Assembly (NCBI RefSeq): GCF_017742995.1
Contig: NZ_CP072425.1
Location: forward strand, 1,922,001 to 1,986,000
DNA length: 64,000 bases
From: Pseudoalteromonas viridis
Lineage (GTDB): Bacteria > Pseudomonadota > Gammaproteobacteria > Enterobacterales > Alteromonadaceae
Direction: 5' to 3'
This document shows positions 56,533-64,000 of the stretch, piece by piece; position 1 is the first letter of the stretch, and each line of letters starts with the position of its first letter. Below the pieces are notes generated by a model, which was given only the letters and a program-made list of their open reading frames with translations, was not told where the DNA came from and made no database searches. The position numbers and the translations under genes were made by a program.

Positions 56533-56842
56533 AGACATCGTTGATTCGTTGTTAGAGGACGGGTCTAACCCGGATACTCTGTACGAAGTAGAGCACCATT
56601 TTGTCAGCGAAGAGTTTGAGAAGCTGGAACAGGCGGCACTGGCTGCATTTAAGCTTGGCTATGATGTTGAAGACCCGGCGGAGCTTGAGCTGGAAGATGG
56701 CAGCAAAATTTGGGGCTTTGACGTGGTGGTTGAAGCTGAACTGGACGCCGCGGTGATTATGGAAGATGTGACTAAGCTGGTTGAAATCGCCACGCACTGT
56801 GGCGTTGAGTACGATGGCTGGGGCACCTATTTCCAGGAGTAA
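56507..56842 (+). CDS. rraB: Regulator of ribonuclease activity B
   Basis: RraB binds RNase E and modulates which RNAs it degrades. The 111-residue acidic protein has the family pattern: an acidic start, VEHHFVSEEFEKLEQAA, GYDVEDPAELELEDG, and the end GVEYDGWGTYFQ. It is somewhat shorter than the E. coli protein. The start is GTG within the end of plsC; AGTGAGAG upstream may serve as ribosome site, so expression is probably coupled to plsC. Confidence 0.87.
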   Translation: MENWQEISEDIVDSLLEDGSNPDTLYEVEHHFVSEEFEKLEQAALAAFKLGYDVEDPAELELEDGSKIWGFDVVVEAELDAAVIMEDVTKLVEIATHCGVEYDGWGTYFQE

Positions 56843-56859
56843 TTCAGCATTGCAACCTT

Positions 56860-56888
56860 AGGTCAGAGCGCGACCACGCTTCTGACCT
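56860..56888 (+). terminator. Hairpin after rraB
   Basis: AGGTCAGA-GCG and CGC-T-TCTGACCT form an 11-bp stem with one bulge and a 6-base loop, then GACACTTTTATT. It is a likely terminator of plsC-rraB. Confidence 0.6.
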
Positions 56889-57009
56889 GACACTTTTATT
56901 CATAAACCCTCATTCTTTTTTCTTAAACTGATACCAATTACTAGACAATTAAGTCTGGCCTATGCATATTAGTGCAATTTACACTGCCGCCAGGCATCAT
57001 GCGAGCGCT

Positions 57010-58263
57010 ATGCGAGTCACCCTCCCTATTGAAGAGTTAAAACCCGGCATGTTTGTGGACAGCGTCCATAAACAAAAGTCAGGCGCTGAAGTTAAGATTA
57101 AATCCCGGGGTATGGTCCGGGATGAGGCTATCATTGCTCGCCTTGCCGCCAATGGGGTGGTTGAGCTCAATATCGACTTTGCTCAAAGTGACATTCCGGT
57201 CCCCGAAAAGTACCAGCAACCTGAGGTAAAATCTGAGCCTGAAGAGGCAGAGGCCAAAAGTCAGCCGGCACCGCAAAAGGCCACTAAAGCAGAAAAAGCA
57301 CAGCCCGACAAAGAAAAAGCCATCAGCCTGGAAGACGAATTCGCCAGTGCGGCCAGGCAGTTTGAGCAGCACAACAAGCAATTACAAATGCTGTATGGCA
57401 ACCTGGCGTCCGGCATGCAGGTCGACATGACGCTGATCAACGACATTAGCCAGGAGATTGTCGGCTCGGTACTGAGAAATACCAATGCCATGGCGATTTT
57501 AACCCGGATCAAGGACAAAGAAGGCTTTAACTGGCGTCATATGATCAACTGCGCCATTTTAGTCACTGTGTTTGCAAAATATCTGGGGCTGGGCAAGAAG
57601 GTGATAGAGCAAATGGCCATCGGTGCCATGTTGCATGATGTGGGTCATACCAAAATACCTCAGGGGATCATCGATAAGCGCGGCCCGCTTAATAAGCTGG
57701 AGATGAAAACCATGCAGCGCCATGTTGCACAGTCGCTGGGACTGACCCGTGACGCCCCGGGGATCACCCCGTTAATGCTGGATATGATTGTCAGTCACCA
57801 CGAGCGCCTGGATGGGAGTGGCTATCCTCGTCGTCTGCAGGGCATGCAGATCAGTAAAGCGGCGCGGATCATGGCCATTGTGGACGTCTACGAAGGTATG
57901 ACGGCTGAGCGCCCCCACCGCGATGGAGACGAGCCTCTGGTGGCACTGCGTTATTTATTGGCCAACAAAGCCCAGTTCGATCCTGTGCTGGTACAGCATT
58001 TTATTAAGTGTATTGGTGTGCATCCGGTTGGCACAATTGTAAAGCTGAGCAATGAGCGGCTGGCGTTAGTACTGGAAGGTAATCGGAGCGCGCCGACGGC
58101 ACCCAAAGTGCGGGTGTTTTATAATACCAAGCATATGCACCACATTACCGCCAAAGACATTGATTTAAATGAGCAAGATAAAATTAAGATAGCCTCAACG
58201 GTTCGGCCACTGGATTACCAAATCAATTTATCCCGTCTGTTAAAAGATCATCTGCTTGTTTAA
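57010..58263 (+). CDS. HD-GYP domain phosphodiesterase with DUF3391
   Basis: A 417-residue protein with an N-terminal DUF3391 region (MRVTLPIEELKPGMFVDSV), a charged K/E/Q-rich linker (about 75-115) and an HD-GYP domain (about 180-370). Metal and signature residues are kept: the HMINCA histidine, AMLHDVGHTKIP, MQRHV, SHHERLDGSGYPRRL. It probably hydrolyses cyclic-di-GMP to GMP. The frame opens at ATG 56962 (433 residues), but ATG 57010 gives the usual DUF3391 start; neither has a strong ribosome site. Its 3' end overlaps the convergent next gene by 41 bases. Confidence 0.85.
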   Translation: MRVTLPIEELKPGMFVDSVHKQKSGAEVKIKSRGMVRDEAIIARLAANGVVELNIDFAQSDIPVPEKYQQPEVKSEPEEAEAKSQPAPQKATKAEKAQPDKEKAISLEDEFASAARQFEQHNKQLQMLYGNLASGMQVDMTLINDISQEIVGSVLRNTNAMAILTRIKDKEGFNWRHMINCAILVTVFAKYLGLGKKVIEQMAIGAMLHDVGHTKIPQGIIDKRGPLNKLEMKTMQRHVAQSLGLTRDAPGITPLMLDMIVSHHERLDGSGYPRRLQGMQISKAARIMAIVDVYEGMTAERPHRDGDEPLVALRYLLANKAQFDPVLVQHFIKCIGVHPVGTIVKLSNERLALVLEGNRSAPTAPKVRVFYNTKHMHHITAKDIDLNEQDKIKIASTVRPLDYQINLSRLLKDHLLV

Positions 58264-58534
58264 GCTTACGCTTTTGCCACTGCGCAGATAACAAGGCTCC
58301 GGCAAGGCAGCTGGCCATCATCAGGATCCACACCAGAGTCCCTTTTTCAGTATGTAGCGCCAGACAGCTGCACACCAATGCCAGCAGAGCACTCAGTATT
58401 GCTGCCAGCCAGTAATGGTTGAGCGGATTGTCGCACTGTCCAGCACGCTTACAGGCGCAGTAATTTGCTTTGCACAGGCTAAATACGCTGAGACCACAGA
58501 ATGTCAGTGCACCGAACATCAAAACTGCCAGCAT
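58223..58534 (-). CDS. Small membrane protein, DUF3325-like, Fur-boxed
   Basis: 103 residues with three hydrophobic segments (about 3-20, 42-60, 66-84) and a cysteine-rich loop (CKANYCACKRAGQC). The length and layout recall the DUF3325 proteins found in iron-uptake gene sets, but that call is tentative. GGGAGG with an 8-base spacer fixes the ATG. A Fur box next to its promoter supports an iron-related role. It overlaps the convergent HD-GYP gene by 41 bases. Confidence 0.7.
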   Translation of the reverse strand: MLAVLMFGALTFCGLSVFSLCKANYCACKRAGQCDNPLNHYWLAAILSALLALVCSCLALHTEKGTLVWILMMASCLAGALLSAQWQKRKLKQADDLLTDGIN

Positions 58535-58589
58535 AGATCAAACCTCCCTTCAAGTGCCCTGTAATATCAAGGCGGTGAATATGGCTAAG

Positions 58590-58638
58590 AGTATATGTGA
58601 AGCGATGCTTTTATTCAATGGTAATGAGAATTAATATC
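58590..58638 (-). promoter_or_regulatory. Fur box and promoter for the small membrane protein
   Basis: GGTAATGAGAATTAATATC (58620-58638, plus strand) matches 15 of 19 positions of GATAATGATAATCATTATC. On the minus strand it is followed within a base by TTGAAT (58618-58613) and, 17 bases on, TATACT (58595-58590). Iron-Fur would repress this promoter; divergent fadL is 190 bases away and could also be affected. Confidence 0.65.
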
Positions 58639-58827
58639 GTTTGATGTGTAAATGGCTGGTTAGAGTATTTACTCTCATCCTGATCTGCACTGTAAATAAA
58701 ATGCATAATATGCCTTAATATTGCGCAACTGAGCTGCTAAAAGCGCTTAAAATGCGGATTTTTACTTTTGTTTTCTGTACTGTGGGGGCAATTTTTTATT
58801 CTTGTTGAATAACATTTGAGGTTGAGA

Positions 58828-60084
58828 ATGAATACAGTACTACGCGCTTTGGTAGCGACAGGTTTGATGGCGGCGTCTTCGCAGTCGCTGGCAGCGGCAT
58901 TTCAGCTGGCTGAGCAAAATGTTTCAGGGTTAGGCCGTGCCTATGCCGGTGAAGCCAGTGCCGCTGATGATGCGTCGGTTGTTGCACGTAACCCGGCGCT
59001 AATGGGCCAGTTTGAGGGCGTGCAGGTGAGCGCTGCGGCTATGTACGTTGAGCCAGATGTCAGCTTACAAGGCACATCGACTAACAATGGGCTACCTGCA
59101 AACCTGCTGGACGATAACAGCATTGCGCCAAGCGCCGTGGTGCCTGCCGTATTCATGACGGCACGTTTGAACGAGCAGTGGTCTGTCGGTGCGGGGGTCT
59201 ACTCTCAATTTGGTTTGGCAACTGAGTTCGATAAAGACTATGTTGCCGGTCAGCTGGCAGGTGAGACTGAGATAGTGACGATTAATACGGGCGTCTCTGT
59301 GGCCTACGAAATTGACTCACAATGGACACTGGCACTAGGCCTGAATCATGTTTATGCCGACGCAAAAGTGATCCGCCATCTGGGTGCAAACCCACTGCAG
59401 GCCCCGGTCAGCACAGAAGTGGTTTACCTGGAAGGGAACGACAGTGGCTATGGCTGGAACCTGGGTCTGAGCTATCAAATTGATGCCGACAACCGTTTGG
59501 GCTTTCATTATCGCAGTGAAACGGATATTACCTTTGATGGTCACTTCAGTAACCAGATCCCGGCAGCCCTTGGCGGCACCAACGGCGTAGCGCTGGCAGG
59601 TACTCTGGAGCTGACGCTCCCGGCAATAGCAGAAATTTCTGGTAGCCACAAACTGACTGAGCCAATGACGTTGCACTACAGCGTGTTGTGGACAGGCTGG
59701 AACAGCTTCCAGGAGCTAGAGGCACAAGTATCCGGTAAGCCTGTATTCAATAAACAGGAGTTGTTTGATAACTCATTGCGATTTGCTGTGGGTGGAGACT
59801 ACCAGTGGAGCGAATCTCTGAAGTTACGCGCAGGTCTTGCCTATGACAGCTCTCCGGCCAATGAGTCGCACATGTCTATCTCCATTCCGGACACTGACCG
59901 TACCTGGTACTCATTCGGTGCTGAGTATCAACTGAGCGAAGCGGCGAGTGTGGACTTAGGGTTGAGTATTCTGCGCGGTAAAACGCAGACTTTTGTTGAA
60001 AAAGATGCGCTGGGCAGCGAGTGGGGCTTTAAGTCAAAAGGTCACGCGACGGTGGTTGGTGTGCAGTATAATCACAGCTTCTAA
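58828..60084 (+). CDS. fadL: FadL-type outer-membrane long-chain fatty acid channel
   Basis: A 418-residue outer-membrane beta-barrel of the FadL family. A signal peptide ends near residue 23-24 (SLAAAFQLAEQN). It is followed by the N-terminal plug with NVSGLGRAYAGEASAADDASVVARNPA, and the protein ends in an aromatic residue (YNHSF), as expected for barrel insertion. It imports long-chain fatty acids or other hydrophobic compounds. ATG 58828 is preceded by TGAGG. Confidence 0.9.
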   Translation: MNTVLRALVATGLMAASSQSLAAAFQLAEQNVSGLGRAYAGEASAADDASVVARNPALMGQFEGVQVSAAAMYVEPDVSLQGTSTNNGLPANLLDDNSIAPSAVVPAVFMTARLNEQWSVGAGVYSQFGLATEFDKDYVAGQLAGETEIVTINTGVSVAYEIDSQWTLALGLNHVYADAKVIRHLGANPLQAPVSTEVVYLEGNDSGYGWNLGLSYQIDADNRLGFHYRSETDITFDGHFSNQIPAALGGTNGVALAGTLELTLPAIAEISGSHKLTEPMTLHYSVLWTGWNSFQELEAQVSGKPVFNKQELFDNSLRFAVGGDYQWSESLKLRAGLAYDSSPANESHMSISIPDTDRTWYSFGAEYQLSEAASVDLGLSILRGKTQTFVEKDALGSEWGFKSKGHATVVGVQYNHSF

Positions 60085-60099
60085 TATCTGTATGGAATG

Positions 60100-60128
60100 A
60101 AAAAAGCGGCTGGTAAGCCGCTTTTTTT
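60100..60128. terminator. Bidirectional terminator between fadL and mutS
   Basis: AAAAAAGCGGCT pairs with AGCCGCTTTTTT across a short loop, in the gap between convergent fadL and mutS. The A tract on one side and T tract on the other serve both genes. Confidence 0.9.
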
Positions 60129-60132
60129 ATGA

Positions 60133-62721
60133 CTATAGAAGTGCCTTTAATTGATAGAGCAGGTCATGGGCGGCACGAGGCGACAGCTCATCCGGGTCAA
60201 TCTCCTCGAGCATTTTCTCAACTTCAGAGGGCTCGCTGACCAGCGGCAGGCTTTGTTGCATCTGATGATTTGCTGAGGTGGGCTGAGGATTTTCGACCAC
60301 ACTCTGGTGTTGCTCCAGCAAGGCCAGTTTACGCTTTGCCATGGCCAGCACCGCTTTGGGTACTCCTGCCAGTCCGGCGACCTGCAAGCCAAAACTTTTA
60401 CTGGCAGCGCCTTCCATGACCGTGTGTTTAAACGCAATGGTGTCGTTGTGCTCAACGGCATCCAGGTGCACATTGACCAGGCCTGATTGCTGTTCAGCCA
60501 GTTCTGTCAGCTCAAAATAATGGGTGGCAAACAGCGTTTTGGCGGCTATTTTACCGGCCAGATAGTCGGCGGTCGCATAAGCCAAAGAGAGGCCATCGTA
60601 GGTACTGGTACCCCGGCCAATTTCGTCCATTAAGACCAGAGACTGCGCCGTTGCATTGTTCAGTATGGTGGCGGTTTCGGTCATCTCAACCATAAAGGTG
60701 GAGCGTCCGGAAGCCAGGTCATCACTGGCGCCAATGCGCGTGAAGATACGGTCGACTTTGCCTATTTGCGCAGCGCTGGCAGGAACATAGCTACCAATAT
60801 GTGCCATCAGCACGATCAGCGCCGTTTGGCGCATATACGTCGATTTACCACCCATGTTAGGGCCTGTGATGATCAGCATCTTGCGATCTGCATTGAGATG
60901 AACCGGGTTGGCAATAAAGGGCTCTTTACTGACCTGCTCAACGACCGGGTGACGACCGGCTTCGATGTGGATCTCATCGCCATTGCTGAGCTCCGGCTTA
61001 CAGTAATCCAGCGTTTGTGCCCGCTCTGCCAGGGTATTGAGCACGTCTAAATCGGCCAGCGCCGCCGCCATGGTTTGTAGCTGCTCGATATACGGTGCAA
61101 TCAAAGTAAACAGCTCTTCATACAGCTGCTTTTCAAGCGCCAGTGCTTTGCTCTGACTGCCCAGGACTTTGTCTTCATGCTCTTTGAGCTCAGGAATGAT
61201 ATAGCGCTCGTTGTTTTTCAGTGTCTGACGGCGAATATACTCGGGCGGCGCCAGGTGTGAGTTGGCCTTGCTGATCTCAATATAAAAGCCATGCACTTTG
61301 TTGTAACCGATTTTGAGCGTGCTGATCCCGGTGCGTTCACGTTCACGCTCTTCGAGCTGATCCAGCACATCGGTGGCTCCTTCACTGAGCGCGCGCCATT
61401 CATCCAGCTCACTGTTGTAACCCGGGGCAATCACGCCGCCATCGCGGATCAGTACCGGTGGGTTATCTATGATAGCGCGTTCCAGCAAATCCTGAAGTTT
61501 TGGCAAAGTCGGAGAATGTGCGCGGATCTGCTGCAACCTGGGATCGTTGCTTTCTCCCAGCAAGTGATGCAACGGAGGCAGTGCTTGCAATGCATTACGC
61601 AGTCGCGTTAAGTCTCTTGGTCGGGCATTACACAGGGCCAGGCGGGCAACCACACGTTCGATATCGCCAATCTGGCGCAGCGCGTCATAGACCTCGATAT
61701 TGAGCTGGGATTCAATCAGGCTGGCAATGGCATTAAGCCTGGCATTAAGCTCGTCACGGTTACGCACTGGCGTGTGAATACGGCGTTTTAACAGCCGCGA
61801 GCCCATCGGAGTGGCGGTTTTATCCAGCACTTGTGCCAGCGTGTTTTCGATACTGCCAGACAGGTTAACGGTTAGTTCGAGGTTTTTACGCGTGGCGGCA
61901 TCGAGAATAACTGCGTGCTCGTTTTTCTCCAGCGTAATGGCCCGAATATGCGGCAGTGCGGTGCGCTGAGTGTCTTTGACGTACTGCATCACGCATCCGG
62001 CTGCGATTAGACCCGCTTTTGCCTCGGCAACGCCAAATCCAATCAGGTCTTGTGTGCCAAATTGCTGGCAAAGCAAATGGGTAGCTGTATCCAGATCAAA
62101 CTCCCAATCCGGACGCCGTCTGGCCCCTTTTACTTGCTCAAGTACTAGCAAATTACTGAATGATTCGGGGTAGAGCAGCTCTGCCGGCTGTAATCTTTGC
62201 AGCGTGGACGTCAGGGCTTCGTCGGTGGCCAGTTCAACAATGTTAAAGCGTCCGGAGTTGATATCTAAGTAAGCGACACCATACTGCTGCTTGTCTTGCC
62301 ACAGCGCAGCCAACAGGTTGTCCTGACGCTCTTGCAACAGGGCTTCATCGGTCACAGTACCCGGCGTGACGATGCGTACTACTTTACGTTCAACTGGCCC
62401 TTTACTGGTGGCAGGGTCGCCAACCTGTTCACAGATAGCGACAGACTCGCCCATCTGCACCAGCCGAGCGAGGTAATTCTCAACAGCATGATAAGGGACG
62501 CCCGCCATTGGGATCGGTGCACCGCCTGCTTTCCCTCGATGTGTTTGTGAAATGTCCAGTAACTGGGCGGCGCGAATGGCGTCATCAAAGAACAGCTCGT
62601 AGAAATCACCCATACGATAAAACAGCAGAATATCCGGGTGTTGCGCTTTGATCCTAAGATACTGCTGCATCATAGGGGTTTGTTGTTTTATAGTATGTTC
62701 GGAATAAAGATCTAACGACAT
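60133..62721 (-). CDS. mutS: DNA mismatch repair protein MutS
   Basis: MutS recognises mismatches and starts methyl-directed repair. The 862-residue protein has the mismatch-reading Phe40-x-Glu42 (MGDFYELFF), the connector, lever and clamp regions, the ATPase with [15 protein letters not shown] near residue 622, [18 protein letters not shown], and the helix-turn-helix end. Its start is only 24 bases from that of divergent pncC. Confidence 0.97.
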   Translation of the reverse strand: MSLDLYSEHTIKQQTPMMQQYLRIKAQHPDILLFYRMGDFYELFFDDAIRAAQLLDISQTHRGKAGGAPIPMAGVPYHAVENYLARLVQMGESVAICEQVGDPATSKGPVERKVVRIVTPGTVTDEALLQERQDNLLAALWQDKQQYGVAYLDINSGRFNIVELATDEALTSTLQRLQPAELLYPESFSNLLVLEQVKGARRRPDWEFDLDTATHLLCQQFGTQDLIGFGVAEAKAGLIAAGCVMQYVKDTQRTALPHIRAITLEKNEHAVILDAATRKNLELTVNLSGSIENTLAQVLDKTATPMGSRLLKRRIHTPVRNRDELNARLNAIASLIESQLNIEVYDALRQIGDIERVVARLALCNARPRDLTRLRNALQALPPLHHLLGESNDPRLQQIRAHSPTLPKLQDLLERAIIDNPPVLIRDGGVIAPGYNSELDEWRALSEGATDVLDQLEERERERTGISTLKIGYNKVHGFYIEISKANSHLAPPEYIRRQTLKNNERYIIPELKEHEDKVLGSQSKALALEKQLYEELFTLIAPYIEQLQTMAAALADLDVLNTLAERAQTLDYCKPELSNGDEIHIEAGRHPVVEQVSKEPFIANPVHLNADRKMLIITGPNMGGKSTYMRQTALIVLMAHIGSYVPASAAQIGKVDRIFTRIGASDDLASGRSTFMVEMTETATILNNATAQSLVLMDEIGRGTSTYDGLSLAYATADYLAGKIAAKTLFATHYFELTELAEQQSGLVNVHLDAVEHNDTIAFKHTVMEGAASKSFGLQVAGLAGVPKAVLAMAKRKLALLEQHQSVVENPQPTSANHQMQQSLPLVSEPSEVEKMLEEIDPDELSPRAAHDLLYQLKALL

Positions 62722-62745
62722 TACTTATACCTAAAGGAAATGAGT

Positions 62746-63237
62746 ATGGAGCTTCATACTGAGATAGCCGGACTGGCGGCACAATTGGGGGCTATTCTAA
62801 CGAATAACGGCCTGACAATCACTACCGCGGAATCATGTACTGGTGGTGGTATTAGCTATGCGCTGACGGACACCCCAGGTTCATCAGCTTATATTGAGCG
62901 ATGCTTTGTGACTTACAGCAATGAGGCAAAGGTTCAACTGTTGGGCGTTACGCACGATACCTTAACTGAGTTTGGTGCGGTCAGCCGGCAAACCGTTGAT
63001 GAGATGGTACAGGGGGCGGCGAAAGCGGCGCAGGCAGATGTGGCGATAGCGGTTTCGGGTATTGCAGGCCCGGGTGGTGGTACACAAGACAAGCCGGTTG
63101 GTACTGTATGGTTTGGCTTCTATTTACAGGGTAAAGTACTGTGTGAAGCGTGTCACTTTGCCGGAAATAGAGCCGAGGTTAGAAAGCAAGCTATTGAATT
63201 TTCTATTAGAAAAATTATTTCTCTGCTAAATGCTTAA
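62746..63237 (+). CDS. pncC: NMN amidohydrolase (CinA C-terminal family)
   Basis: A 163-residue single-domain CinA-C protein; relatives deamidate nicotinamide mononucleotide to nicotinate mononucleotide. TTAESCTGGGISYALTDTPGSS and SGIAGPGGGTQDKPVGTVW are the conserved substrate loops. ATG 62740 is also in frame, but ATG 62746 has AAGGA with a 7-base spacer. It lies between mutS and recA, the common order in gammaproteobacteria. Confidence 0.93.
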   Translation: MELHTEIAGLAAQLGAILTNNGLTITTAESCTGGGISYALTDTPGSSAYIERCFVTYSNEAKVQLLGVTHDTLTEFGAVSRQTVDEMVQGAAKAAQADVAIAVSGIAGPGGGTQDKPVGTVWFGFYLQGKVLCEACHFAGNRAEVRKQAIEFSIRKIISLLNA

Positions 63238-63244
63238 ATTAAGC

Positions 63245-63272
63245 TTGATACTGTAATTCCATACAGTATACT
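63245..63272 (+). promoter_or_regulatory. LexA-controlled recA promoter
   Basis: TTGATA (63245-63250) and TATACT (63267-63272) are 16 bases apart. Between and over them lies TACTGTAATTCCATACAGTA (63249-63268), an exact CTGT-N8-ACAG SOS box. LexA would block polymerase until DNA damage. Confidence 0.92.
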
Positions 63273-63302
63273 TGTCGTCAATACGCTAGATTGGAGAAGC
63301 AA

Positions 63303-64000
63303 ATGAACGATAACAAACAAAAAGCGCTCGACGCTGCATTGTCTCAGATTGAAAGACAATTTGGTAAAGGCTCTATCATGAAACTGGGCGACAGCCAGGC
63401 ATTGGATATTGAAGCCGTTTCAACCGGATCTTTGGGGCTGGATATTGCTTTGGGTATCGGTGGCTTGCCAACTGGTCGTATTGTAGAAATCTATGGTCCT
63501 GAATCATCAGGTAAAACCACCCTGACGCTGCAAGCCATTGCAGAAGCTCAGAAGCAAGGCAAGACATGTGCCTTCGTTGATGCCGAACACGCACTGGACC
63601 CGGTTTATGCAGAAAAGCTGGGCGTTAATGTAAACGATCTGCTTGTGTCTCAGCCTGATACGGGTGAACAAGCGCTTGAGATCTGTGACATGCTGGTACG
63701 CTCAGGTGCGGTAGATGTAGTGGTGGTTGACTCCGTCGCTGCACTGACGCCTAAAGCGGAAATTGAAGGCGAAATGGGTGATACCCACGTTGGTTTGCAA
63801 GCACGTTTGATGTCTCAGGCTTTGCGTAAACTGACAGCCAACATTAAGCGCTCAAACACTCTGTGTATCTTCATCAACCAAATTCGTATGAAGATTGGTG
63901 TGATGTTTGGTAACCCGGAAACCACGACTGGTGGTAACGCACTTAAGTTCTATGCGTCAGTACGTTTGGATATTCGTCGTATCGGCTCTGTGAAAGAGGG
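63303..64000 (+). CDS. recA: Recombinase RecA, 3' end outside the window
   Basis: The first 232 codons of RecA, which catalyses strand exchange and triggers LexA cleavage. The frame runs open to the right edge. Visible are [20 protein letters not shown], Walker A GPESSGKT at residues 65-72, Walker [11 protein letters not shown], and the DNA-binding loops [18 protein letters not shown] and [31 protein letters not shown] precedes the ATG. The gene is truncated only by the window. Confidence 0.98.
   Translation, partial: MNDNKQKALDAALSQIERQFGKGSIMKLGDSQALDIEAVSTGSLGLDIALGIGGLPTGRIVEIYGPESSGKTTLTLQAIAEAQKQGKTCAFVDAEHALDPVYAEKLGVNVNDLLVSQPDTGEQALEICDMLVRSGAVDVVVVDSVAALTPKAEIEGEMGDTHVGLQARLMSQALRKLTANIKRSNTLCIFINQIRMKIGVMFGNPETTTGGNALKFYASVRLDIRRIGSVKE

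Overview
The window looks like core chromosome of a marine gammaproteobacterium in the Alteromonadales, most like Pseudoalteromonas. This is an inference from gene order and protein character: ppk1-ppx beside a pst operon with oversized permeases, queA-tgt-yajC-secDF, rpsU-yqeY-dnaG-rpoD, ftsYEX-rpoH, dusB-fis, mutS-pncC-recA, and many cyclic-di-GMP proteins. I saw no rRNA, tRNA, IS element, prophage or CRISPR array. recA is cut by the right edge.

Layout. 1-12.5 kb is a phosphate block: ppk1-ppx (minus) and pstC-pstA-pstB-phoU (plus), each with a Pho box placed correctly against a -10, with gcvR between them; then a DUF47 protein with a PiT transporter, and oxyR. 13.5-25.7 kb carries a small membrane protein, a REC-REC-PAS-GGDEF-EAL protein, queA-tgt-yajC-secD-secF, a lipoprotein, an EAL-CBS-GGDEF protein and a periplasmic solute-binding-like protein. 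25.7-27.4 kb is the least familiar stretch: two tandem paralogous multi-pass membrane proteins of no family I recognise, preceded by a translationally coupled 40-codon gene whose N terminus fits a double-glycine-type peptide leader. 27.4-38.7 kb is mostly accessory metabolism and signalling: chemoreceptor, rsuA, an HpcD-like isomerase, a LysE exporter, a gamma-glutamylcyclotransferase-like protein, a serine hydrolase, a histone-deacetylase-like protein, a CBS-PAS-GGDEF-EAL protein and a DUF2797 protein. 38.8-50.6 kb is housekeeping: purH, a lipoprotein methyltransferase and purD; dusB-fis; prmA; the macromolecular-synthesis operon; rsmD. 50.9-64 kb holds ftsY-ftsE-ftsX-rpoH, plsC-rraB, an HD-GYP protein, a Fur-boxed small membrane protein, fadL, mutS, pncC and recA.

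How the parts work together. PhoB should induce both high-affinity phosphate import and polyphosphate metabolism, while the DUF47-PiT pair has an ordinary sigma70-like promoter with no Pho box. Four proteins make, degrade or sense cyclic-di-GMP. rpoH carries an exact CIRCE-type inverted repeat (TTAGCACTC-N9-GAGTGCTAA) over its predicted transcription start, which would place the heat-shock sigma factor under an HrcA-type repressor. FtsY has 19 tandem copies of a 13-residue charged repeat in its A domain. recA has a LexA box between its -35 and -10.

The best candidates for something undescribed are the leader-peptide and paralogous membrane protein cassette (25659-27058) and the CIRCE-rpoH wiring (54508-54798).
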